Shown one piece after another: positions 40,491 through 52,400 of a stretch of DNA of 64,000 nucleotides. The position numbers were made by a program, and so were the translations under genes. The DNA is from Closterium sp. Naga37s-1 (lineage: Eukaryota; Streptophyta; Zygnematophyceae; Desmidiales; Closteriaceae), in NCBI GenBank assembly GCA_947471745.1, contig CANJKZ010000778.1, positions 248,001 to 312,000 on the forward strand, read 5' to 3'. Below the pieces are notes generated by a model. The model did no database searches. It was not told where the DNA came from and saw only the letters and a list, made by a program, of their open reading frames with translations. The stretch's first letter is position 1; each line of letters opens with the position of its first letter.

Positions 40491-43400
40491 ATGGCGGACT
40501 TTGGCGATTTCTCAGACGGTAGCGACGACGACATCGAACCCACATGGCTGCCCGACCAACGAAATGTTTCCGAAAACCTGCCCGAACCAATCGGAACCGT
40601 CGCACGATCCGGTCAGCTCGGCGCGCCTCTAGGAATCGCACACCTGGCACTCGGCGCAGTTACAGCCGCCATGTCAGCGTATAACCGCGGAAATGCGAAG
40701 GCGGACGGGGACGGCTTGCCACGTGTACGCATGCTGAGCTGTCTGCACGCGCTTTTCACGCAGCTGCACGACTCGGGAAACGAGGAGGCAGCAGCGGACG
40801 GAGGTAGGTTCTGGCGAGGAGACATCAGACGGGGGTATGTTTAGTAGGATTGCAGCGCGACAGGCTGGCAGGACGCGTAGATTGGTTTGAGTCGACCAAG
40901 AATTCGGGAGGCGAGGAGACAGCGGCGGACGGAGGTAGGTTCTGGCGAGGAGACATTGGAGGTGATTTGGTTTAAAAGGATTACAGCGTGACAGGCTGGC
41001 AGGACGCACACAGTTTGAGTCGAGTCGCAATTCGGGAAGCGAGGAGACCGCGGCGGACGGGGTTGGGTAGGTAGCGAGGAGGCATCGGACGGAAGTATGT
41101 TTAGTAGGGTAACAGCGTGACTGGCTGGCCGCTGGCTACTGTGACAGGACGCACCAATCACCATGGTGCGTCTACACGCGTTTAGCACTCCATGCCGCGA
41201 TATCGGCAGGAAGGAAGCGCAGCCAGGAAACAGCGGACTGAGGTGGGTATGCTAGCATTGTGACACGGTTGGTTAGGTTAGGTTTCGCGGAAGGAGGAAA
41301 CGCGAACGTCAAGTTTAGGGTTATGGTTCAGTTAAGGACTAGGCTTCGTGGTAGGATTGCGGTTAGAGACTGGGTTAGGTTTTTGGTGGTAGTGGAAGGT
41401 TAGTGGACGGGTGTCGTGGTGAATTATCGTGGCCTTAAATGTTGGCCTTCTCGTTTTGAGTTATCTTTTGCTCTTTTCTGGTTTGACTCTTTTTCGCTCC
41501 TCCCTACTCCCTCCTCCACTCTCGCACTCCCCGCACTCTCCTTATGCCCATTCCGCTCCACCCCATGCGCAATCCAGCTCCCGTTCCTACTCCCTCTCTC
41601 ACTCCCACTCCCCCTCCCACTCCCATTCCCCCATTCTCACTCCGAATCTTACTTCCAACCCCACTCCCACTTATATTGCTGCTCTTACTCCCATTTCCCC
41701 ATCCACTCCCGCACCCACTCCCACCTTCATTCCCATTCCCATTCCCACTCCCATTCCCATCCCCACTCCCATTCCCATTCCCACTCCCATTCCCATCCCC
41801 ACTCCCATTCCCATCCCCAATCCCATTCCCATCCCCAATCCCATTCCCATCCCCATGTGCTTCTCACACCCCATTCCCACTCACACCCACACTCCCTCTC
41901 CCAACCAATTTGTCAGCCGCCCACTCCCAAAATCTAGGCCACTACTTCTCCCCTCTTCCCCTTCTCCCCTCTTCCCCTTCTCCCCTCTTCCCCTTCTCCC
42001 CTCTTCCCCTTCTCCCCTCTTCCCCTTCTCCCCCCAACCCTTGCTCGCATTTTGCACCTGCGGAACCTTATCACACCCTTCCGTGCCTCCCCTCTCCCCC
42101 CTCCCCTCTCCCCTCTACCCTCTCCCCTCTCCCCTCTACCCTCTCCCCTCTACCCTCTCCCCTCTACCCTCTCCCCTCTCCCCTTTCTCATCTCCCCCCT
42201 TTTCCTCGTTCCTCCCCTTTACCCTCTCCCCTGTCGGAGAACAACCTTCCTCCAGCACCTGCTCTTCTTCCTGTTGCCATTCCTGCTTTCTTTCCTTACA
42301 TGGGCTGTGTCCCCTCAGCCTCTCCCATGAACGAGTAGGTTCCCTCCTAGTGGCGTGCTGCTGGATGTAGGATCTAAAGCAACTGATTTCACTATGACGA
42401 GAGAATAACAAGCGAAAAGCATGGATTGTGTGTTCGTGACTGAACTTACCTTGCCCAGGCTCAAGTCGCACATTTCACAATGTGCGGCTCGAGTTTGGGC
42501 TGGTCCTCCCTGATTGGTTCAATGCATTTCGCCCCTCGGTGCTTTCCCTCCCATTCCCAACGTCAAATTCGTCCTCCCCCTTACTACACCTCGAATCCCA
42601 TTACAACATCTGCTACACCTCAATCTACACCTGCGCATCACTGTCATCGCATATGCACGAAGTGCATATTTGGTGACACCCCTCTAACGTCCCCAACCCT
42701 CCCATCCCACGCCCTGCCAGTAGCACATCTGCGGTACCGGTCAGGTCGTGCCTGCGCCTGCTGACCTGCGGCAAGCTGCCGTCCAACCAACGTCTTTCCT
42801 TCCCCTTTCCCTCCTCTTCCACTCCCCCTCACCCGTTCCTCGCTCCCCCACTTCCCCCCCCTACACCCTCCCCCCCCCCTCGCTGCTCGACCCTCCCCCA
42901 CTCTCGCTTCCACACCTATCTTTAAATCCCTAAACTGAACCCCACCCCCACTCTCAGGCGCTGTGAGCCGTCCGATCCTCGACCCGGCCGATCTGGACGG
43001 TCTAGAGAAGGCGGTGCGCATCCTGCACCTGCGGTACCGGTCGTGCCTGCGCCCACTGACTCGCGGCAAGCTGCCGTCTCGCACGGAACTGAAGGAGATG
43101 CGGCTGAGCGCCCAGGCCATGGGGGTTAGGGCCGCCATGATGATGATTGATAAGGTCCCCAAGGTGAGGGGAAGATGGGAGGTTGGGTTGGGATGGGTTG
43201 GGTTGGGTTGGGCTGGGTTGGGTTGGGTTGGGTTGGGTTGGGATGGGAGTGGCAAGCTTCTGTCCTGCACGCAGCTGAAGGGTATGCGGCTGAGCGCCCA
43301 GGCCATGGGGATTAGGGCTGCCATGATGATGATTGATAAGGTCCCCAAGGTGAGAGAAAGGGATGGAGTACCCAAGTTGAGAGGAGGGGGGAGGGCGGAA

Positions 43401-46400
43401 GGTAACAGAGAGGGGAGAAGGGTGAGGAGACACGGGACGGGGGATGGGGGACGGGGGACAGGGCGACACTCAGAGGGTCCTCCTTTGCCTTCTGCTCCTT
43501 TGCCCCCTTTTCGAGACATCTTAGAAGTCCAACCCGTCCCCCCCCTCTCCCTGCGGTAGTGTTTATTTTCCACTTGCTCCTTTTCCCCCTTCCTCCTCCC
43601 CCCCCTCCCCCCCCCCCCCCACCCCAACAACATCCCACAGGGCAACCCTCGCAGGGTGCTGCTCTTTGCCCTCCGCACCTTTGCTCTCGACTGCTCAGCT
43701 TCTCTTTCCTCCCCTTCTCCTCGCCCCCACCTCCTCTAACCCTCCAACCCCCACCACCACAACCTCACAGGGCGACCCTCGCAGGGTGCCTCTCTTTGCC
43801 TTCCGAACGTTTGCCCTCCGAGCCGAACTCGACTGCTCAGCCTGTCTCTCCTCCCCTTCCCCTCCTCCCCCTCCCCCCCCCTCCCCCTTCACAGGGCGAC
43901 CCTCGCAGGGTGCCTCTCTTTGCCTTCCGAACGTTTGCCCTCCGAGCCGAACTCGACTCCCAAGCCCTGCGATCCACACCCGAACCTGCTGCCGCTGCCA
44001 CTGCCGAACCTGCCGCTGCCACCGCCGAACCCGCTAACAAGTCCGCCCCTGCCATTGCCAACGGGTGCCACCCTCCATCCTCCTCCCCCTCCCCCTCCCC
44101 CTCCCGTTGGGATGTTGACTCGTACCGTATTGCCGCCGCGCCATTGGAGGATCTGCTGGAAGATCTGACGGACGAGGTGCAAGCAGTGTGGGAGGCGTCC
44201 CAACGAACGGTGTACGATGTGGCGGTCTCACTCGCCCCTGTCTTAGCCCAGTATGCCTTGCTGGGACGAGCCGTGCAGCTGGTTATTCAGGAGAATAATC
44301 AGGTGGTTACAGCGGAGGGTGGCAGTGGTGGTGCGGGTGGTTCTGGTGCTGGTGTTGCGGGTCGGTTGTGTGATTTTTGCGGGGGAAGTGAGGGTAGGAG
44401 GGGAGGAGGTAGTGAGTGCAGCGGTGGGGGCAGCAGCAGCACGGGAATTAACAGTGTGTGTAGCTTGAGCAGCAATGGCAGCAGCGGCAGCAGTGGCAGT
44501 GCCGGTAGTGCTGGTAGAAGCAGCACAGAGGGAGGTAGAACTGAGGGCGGTGGTACTATTGACGCTACAGCAGCAGGTATTGATCCCAACACCTCAGCAG
44601 ACGCTGCTGCAGCGACCGGCAGCAAAGGCACCGCCATCACCACCAACAGCACCACCAACACACACACCACCACCACCAGCACTGCCCCTGCAACAAGCGC
44701 CAGGGTATCTGGGCGGCTGACAGTGCGAAAGCACACGAGGGTAGTCCCAGCAGTGGGAGACGAGCTAATCCTGTGGGACGACGGGCTAGATGACGTGCGA
44801 GACCTCTTCCTCCCCGACCGCCGCGAGGCCAACCTTAACTCCTCCCCCTCGCCCTCCTCCTCCCCTTCCTCCTCCTCCGCTTCCTCTGCCGCTGCCTGCT
44901 CCTTCTCCTCCTCGTTCCCGCTCGGCGCGACGGTTCGAATCGACTCGATGAGCGATTTCTCCTGGTTTGTCGCGTGGAACGGCACCTCCCCTGTGGATAG
45001 TATCCCCAGCGAGGTGTCGGTGAAGCGCCTGCTGCACTCCATAGGCGCGTCTTCCTCCCAGCACGCGATGCTGAGATCCTCGGATAAGTCGCTGCTCATG
45101 GCGGTGACTCTCCCAGAGGTGCGGTTTGAGGCGGAGAGAAGGGTGGGCGAGCAGCTGGCGTGGGCTGTGGAGGGGGGGGCTAGGCTGGAGATGAAACAAG
45201 GGAGGGGGCAGTTTGTGGGGAGTGGGGGGAGTGTGGGGGGAAGCGGAGGGGCAGGGGGGTTGGCTGGGGGAGGCGGAGGGGGGGGAGGGGGAGACGGGGG
45301 GGGAGGGGGAGTGGTGTTGGAGCTTCCGGGGAGGATGCCGATTATAGGAGGGATAGGAAAGGGGCCAGGAGCAGGAGGAGCAGCAGGAGGAGGAGGGGGG
45401 GGAGGAGCAGGAGCTGCAGGAGCAGGAGCAGGAGCAGGAGGAGCAGCAGGAGCAGCAGCAGCAGCAGCAGGGAGGGCGGGTATGGGAGGGGCAGGAGGCA
45501 GGGGCGCGAAGCACCAAGCCCTCCTGCGCCGATCCTTCGCCAAGCGCCTGGAATCCGTGCCTGACGGCACAGACCTGGAAGAGCTGGAACCAGCCAAGGC
45601 CATTCCGTACGAGGAGGTGGAGCGGGCGACCCAGGGGTGGGCGGAGGAGGCCAAGCTGGGGGAAGGGGGGTCGGCGGTGGTTTACCGGGGGTGTGGGGCG
45701 GACGGGCAGCTGTGGGCTGTGAAGCGCGGGAAGAAGGGCGGGATCAGCCGACGGAAAGACTATGAGAAAGAGGTGAGAAATGGTTTCTTAGGGTGGGGTG
45801 GATGGATGGACCATGGAGATTGAAGGGTCAGGGTCTTGTCTTGTTACCCTAGACTCGAGAGGGAGGTCTTGTGGCGATTCCGTACGAGGAGGCAGGTGGA
45901 GAGGAGAGGGCCTCGCAGGGGTGGGCAGGGCAGAGGAGGCATCTTTGGGCTGTGAAGCGCGGGAAGAAGGGGGGAATTCTCTTGACAAAAGAATTACGAG
46001 AAAGAGGTGAGAGAGAAGGTTTCTGTGCGAGGAGAGGGAGGAGCTGCCTCCAGCTCCATGCCTCCATTCCCTATGTTCCCCCCACTCCCCCCCCTCTCCA
46101 CAGATCCACGCGGTGTCACAGCTGCGCCACCCCAACCTAGTGCGGCTGCTAGGATTCTGCGAAGAAAGAGAGGAGCTGCTGCTCGTCTACGAGTTCGGCA
46201 ACCTCGCCTCCACTCCTCATTACTGTCCTCTCCCTCCACTCCCCCTCCCACACTCCCCCCCTCCACCCCTCTACCTCCCCCCAGATCCATGCAGTCTCTC
46301 AGTTGCGCCACCCCAACCTGGTGCGGCTACTAGGATTCTGCGAGGAAAGAGAGGAGCTGCTGCTCGTCTACGAGTTTGTACCCAACGGCAACCTGCGCCA

Positions 46401-49400
46401 GCACATCGCTCCCATCAGGGGCGAGGCGGCCATGCAGGGCTGTCCCCTTCACTCCCCATGCATCCACTACTCATTTTCTCTCCTCCTCCGCCCCTGTGCC
46501 TCCTGCTTCTGTCCCTTTTCCCCCTCCTCCCCCCTCCCCCTCCCCCTCTCCTCCCCCAGATCCACGCAGTGTCGCAGCTACGCCACCCCAACCTGGTGAG
46601 GCTGCTGGGGTACTGTGAAGAAAGGGAAGAACTCCTCCTCGTCTACGAGTTTGTGCCCAACGGCAACCTGCGCCAGCACATCAACCCCATTAGGGGCGAG
46701 GCGGCCATCGAAGGCAAGCCGGGCGGCATGCTGTCGTTTGACAAGCGCCTGGAGGTGGCGCTGGGAGTGGCGGAGGCGCTGCAGTACATGCATGGGTGCC
46801 ACCCGGCCATCATTCACCGTGATGTCAAGACTCTCAACGTATTCCTCGACAACGACTTACATGTGAGTCGCTGTTAATGGGAGGGGAGGGTTGGCATGCT
46901 GTGGTTTGACAAGCGCCTGGAGGTGGCGCTGGGAGTGGCGGAGGCGCTGCAGTACATGCATGGATGCCACCCGGCCATTATACATCGTGACGTGAAGACT
47001 CTCAATGTGTTTCTGGATAATGGCTTGCATGTGAGTTGCTGTGCGTGTGTTTATGAGTCGGGTTGTTATGAGCCTGGAGATTGCACTGGGGGTCGCTGAG
47101 GCGCTGCAGTGCATGCATGGGTGCCACCCAGCAATCATTCACCGCGATGTCAAGACGCTTAATGTGTTTCTTGATAATGACTTGCATGTGAGTCGCTCAC
47201 ACCACAGATCACCCACTTTTCCCCATCTCCCCTTCCATGCTCCTCTTACTCCCCCCTCGACTTATCAGCCCCGCCCAGCCCAAGCTAGGCGACTTTGGCA
47301 ACGTGAAGGAGATCAGTGACGAGTCTACGTCTCCACGCACACCCAAGTGGTCGGCACTCCAGGCTATCTGGATAATTGTTGGGTCGTCAAAAGACACGCT
47401 TGTTTTCCTTCCCCCCCTCCCTCCCTTCTCCCCTTCCCCAGCCGAAGCTGGGCAACTTTGACAACGTGAAGGAGATCAGCGACGAGTCCACGTTTCCCTC
47501 GTCTTCCCCGCTATATGGGAGTGACTTTTGAGAATTCTCAAAAGTTTCCCTTGTCTTCCCCGCTCACACCAGTGCTTCCTTCACTCCCTTGCCCCTTGTA
47601 CCTGCTTCCCTCGCCTCTCAATTCTCCCAGCCGAAGCTGGGCGACTTTGGCAACGTGAAAGAGATCAACGACGAGTCCACGTCTCCCACGCACACCCGAG
47701 TGGTCGGCACACCGGGCTACCTCGATCCACAATATTGCCAGACCAGCATTGTGTCCGATCGTTCTGACGTCTACAGGTATGCACGCAGGGAGTGAGGTGT
47801 TAGTTTGCAATGAAAAGAAATTCACTTGACTGCCATGCCCTGTACCTTGTCCAAGTGTCCCCATACCTCTATCTGCGTGCATGCCACGTGGCAGCTTTGG
47901 AGTGGTGCTTCTGGAGCTCATAACAGGCAAGGCGCCTGTTCTCAAGGAGTCAGACGACGCCGGGGAGCGAATGGCGCTCGCGAAATGGGTGAGAGAAAGA
48001 GGGCGGGATGGCTGGGGTTGAGTAAGGAGAACGGGTCAAGTGGGTAAGGAGACTGGCAAGGCGCCCGTTCTCAAGGAGTCAGACGGCGCCGGGCGGGGAG
48101 AGAACGGCGCTCGCGAAATGGGTGAGAGAAAGAGGGCGGGATGGCTGGGGTTGAGTAAGGAGAACGGGTCAAGTGGGTAAGGAGACTGGCAAGGCGCCCG
48201 TTCTCAAGGAGTCAGACGGCGCCGGGCGGGGAGAGAACGGCGCTCGCGAAATGGGCGAGTGAGGGGAGGAGAGGGGCGTGATGGAGGCTAAATAATATAT
48301 TGGTTGAGGGCAAGTGGGTAAGGTAAGGTCACAGGCAAGGCGCCCGTTCTCAAGGAGTCAGACGGCGCCGGGCGGGGAGAGAACGGCGCTCGCGAAATGG
48401 GCGAGTGAGGGGAGGAGAGGGGCGTGACGGAGGCTAAATAATATATTGGTTGAGGGCAAGTGGGTAAGGTAAGGTCACAGGCAAGGCGCCCGTTCTCAAG
48501 GAGTCAGACGGCGCCGGGCGGGGAGAGAACGGCGCTCGCGAAATGGGCGAGTGAGGGGAGGAGAGGGGCGTGATGGAGGCTAAATAATATATTGGTTGAG
48601 GGCAAGTGGGTAAGGTAAGGTCACAGGCAAGGCGCCCGTTCTCAAGGAGTCAGACGGCGCCGGGCGGGGAGAGAATGGCGCTCGCGAAATGGGTGAGCTG
48701 GAAGGTGAGGTGAGGTGAGGTGAGGTGAGGTGAGGTGAGGTGAGGTGAGGTGAGGTGAAAGGGTCACATGGGTAAGAGGATAACCAAGGCGCCTGTTCTC
48801 AAGGAGTCGGACGACGCCGGGGAGAGAATGGCCCCTCGTGAAATGGGTGAGCTGGAAAGGGGGTTGAAGAGGTTGGGGGTGATGTGAAGAGAAAGTATCA
48901 AGTTCAAGTGGATAAGGGGACAGGTGCCTGTTCTCAAGGAGTCGGACGGACGGTGCGGGGGAGAGGATGGTACTCGCCGAATGGGGGTACCATTTCGAAT
49001 GGTGCGGTACAGGTGCCTTTTCTCACCTCTTTGAATGGGCGAGAGAAGGGGGATTAGTGGGTTCGGGACTCGGGGATGGGGGGGGGGAAGTTGTGTTGGG
49101 GAAATGGTAAACTGCTCTGTTGCATACTCGCTTTCCTTTCCCCTCCTCCCCACCACCCCAGGCCCAGGCCACCCCCGCCAGCTGCAGCAGGCAGGCACAC
49201 GGAAGCAATCCGCCGTCCAGTAGCGGATGCAGTGCTGCTGGAGGCGACTCGGGTACCAGCTCTGTGTGTGCCTGCTGCTCGCCCCTCTCCCATCCATGAA
49301 ACAAACAGGCCACCCCCTCTGTGTCTTATGTTCTTCTCCCTCTCCCGGCCCCACCAAACAGGCCACCCCCGCCATCTGCAGCGGTCACACAGACTCAGTA

Positions 49401-52400
49401 GCAGACGAGTGCTGTTGGAGTCGAGTGCTGTTGGAGTCGAGTGCTGTCCCATTCTCCCTTCCGCTCCCCTTCTCCGCCCCCACAACACCCCCCCTCCCCT
49501 CCCCCCTCTTCCAGGCTATCCCCGCCATCTGCAGCGGGCACACGGATTCAGTAGCAGACCCAGTGCTGCTGGAGTCGAGCACACCACACCACACCACACC
49601 ACACCACACCACACCACACCACACCACACCACACCACACCACACCACACCACACCACACCACACCACACCACACCACACCACAGGCACTGCAGGCGCTGC
49701 CTTACGAGCTTCTTCCCTGTTCCCCTCTCCTCAAACCACTCTGCAAGCCACCCCCGCCATCTGCAGCGGCCACACAGACTCAGTAGCAGACCCCGTGCTG
49801 CTGGAGTCAAGTATCCCTCAGTCCCATTCTCCCTTCCGCTCCCCCTCTCCCCCCCCACAGCAACCACTCCCGCCTCCCCTAGGCCACCCCCACCATCTGC
49901 AGTGGCCACACAGACTCAGTGGCAGACCCAGTGCTGCTGGAGTCAAGTACCCCCCTCACCCTCAGTCTCTGCAGGCGGTGGGCAGTCTCGGTATTATGAG
50001 ATTGTCTCCCTCTCCCCTTCTCCCCACCAAACAGGCTACCCCCGCCATCTGCAGTGGCCACACGGATTCAGTGGCAGACCCTGTGCTGCTGGAGTCGAGC
50101 ACACCTCCCCTCACCCCTGCATCCCCCTGTCCCCGTGTCCCACTCCACACACGCAGGCCACCCCTGCTATTTGCAGCGGCCACACGGACTCAGTCGCAGA
50201 CCCTGTGCTGCTGGAGTCGAGCACACCACAGGCGCTGCAGGCGGTGGGCAGTCTCGCCGCCATGTGTGTGCAGCGCCTGCCCAAGGACCGCCCAGCCATG
50301 GGGGAGGTGGTGCGGCGACTAAAATCCATCAGACAGCAGGGTGAGTCTCGGTTTGCGTGGGGTATGGGGAGGAGTGGGGTGTCAGATGGGCAGGCGGTGG
50401 GCAGTCTCGCCGCCATGTGTGTGCAGCGCCTGCCCAAGGACCGCCCAGCCATGGGGGAGGTGGTGCGGCGGCTGAAAACCATTCAGCAGCAAGGTGAGTC
50501 TTGATTGACTATGGGGTGTGGGGTGTGGTGGGTTTGGGGTTGTGGAGTGAGGGATATGGTTGGAACTGGAAGGGATCAATTATGCCGACTGGAAACGTTT
50601 TTCTCACTTCATTTCGTCATCTGGCCTGGACTTGTAAATGACCTTCGTCCTCCTCTCCTTTGACCTCTGTTCTCCCCACTCACTCCCTCACTCCCCCCCT
50701 CCCCAGCCCTAGCAGCAGCAGCCACAGCTTCGGGCAGCCTCCGAGGCTTCCCCACGTTCGGCCGAGCCGGGTCAGGTTCGAGCCGACCAACCTTCTCCCG
50801 AACCTCCTCCACCTCCTCTTCTACCTCCGCCTCCACCCCAACCTCCCGCTCCTCCTCCTTCCGGGAAGGTTCCTCGCACGCTCAGCCACAGCCTGTGCAG
50901 GCAACTGCGAGTAGGTCTGGTGAGATGAGAATAGGGGGGAGAGGGGGGAGTGGACGGGGAGGGGCACAGCAGCAGAAGCAGCAGCAGCAGCATGAGAAGG
51001 AGCAGCTTAAAGCCCCACTTTCACCCAGAACCCACACACGCAGTGGATCTATAACCACTCCCGACGCTGCTGCTGCTGCTCCTGCTGCGGGTGGTGGTGG
51101 TGGTGGTGGTGGTGGTGGTGGTGGTGCTTCAACCCCCAGACCCTCCTCTGCTGCTGCTGCTTTCCCCATGCTCTCGCCGCGAATCCCGGGCGGGATAAAC
51201 GTTTTCCAGAAAGATTTCTGGCGCCCGAAGTTCCCGCCGGTCCGCTCGAAATCGGACATGAATCTCGCGAACCTGCCGTCAGAATCAGGCTCGGAAGGAA
51301 GCCAACAGGAAGGTTCCCGGGGGAGGGAGGGAGGGGGTGCAGAAGCAGAGGTGCCCTTGTCTGCTGTACCAGCATCAATGAGTGGGTTGGTGAGGGGGAG
51401 GAAAGGAGTTGAGAGGGTGGAGAGTACGGAAGAAGGTGAGGAGGGGGAGCTGGAAGGAGGGTTTGGGAGGAGGTGGATGGGAGGAGATGAGTCAGATAGG
51501 GAGAGTGAGGGTAGTGGTGGTGGTAGGTTCGGTAGCGGTGGTAGTGGTGGTGGTGGTGGTGGTTCTTCTGCTGCAAATGTCTCCTCTCAGTTGCTTTCCC
51601 CCAAGCCTGCTGCTCGTGCACTCAGAGGGTTCCTTCCGCACTCTAGGACCGTTTCCGGAGGGGAAGTTCCGACAACGCCCACAACGCCGACCACACCGGG
51701 AGGAAGACCCAGGAGCAGAGGGGAGGGGGGCAGCGGAGGAAAGAGGGGGCTGTTTAGACGGAGCGAGAGCGGGCAGAGCAGCAGGGAGCAGGAGAGGCGG
51801 GGTAAGGATCAGCCGAACCAGCTGAAGCAGGCTAAACAGCAGAAGCCGGAGAGGAGGAGTTTGCAGCAGGAGGCGCAGCACCACCAGCAGTCACGGCTTC
51901 GGTATCAGCAGTCGCAGCAGCTGCAGCAGCGGGAGCAGCAACAGGAAAGGGAAAGGGAGAGAGAGGAGGAGGAGGACGACGAGTATGGAGCGCCGTTATC
52001 GCCTCAAAGCCGTGAGATGTACGGGCAAGAGGAGTGCGATATCGACACTCGGAGACCCGAATCTCATCAATCAAACCCCCATCGTCCAGACCCCCACGAG
52101 CAGGGTCACTGGGAGGATGACGAGTTGGAGGATGGGGAGGAGGAGCAGGGGGAGCATCGACAAGGGTACGCCCGCGCACACGGGGAGAGCAGCCGTGACA
52201 GACCCGGGGATGGGCATGGGCGCGGGGGAGGGCATGGGAGGGAGCGTGGGGGTGGGCATGGGAGGGAGCGGGGGCATGCAAGGGAGCCGTCACAGGAAGA
52301 AGCTCAAGCTCCCACGAAGCAGCCGGGAAAAATTCCCAAGTCGAGATCGCTGGACCTCGCGTCGCTCATGCTCGGCCTCCCGATTCCGCACTCCAAGACA

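Noticed and set aside
43190-43245. Telomere-like GGGTT repeats
   Set aside because: The unit is TTGGG, with about ten copies inside an intron, and it lacks the TTTAGGG or TTAGGG form of plant and algal telomeres.
44299-45654. 451-codon minus-strand ORF opposite the kinase gene
   Set aside because: Pro/Ala/Leu-rich shadow of the Gly/Ser-rich sense frame; no domain, whereas the sense strand encodes a kinase P-loop.
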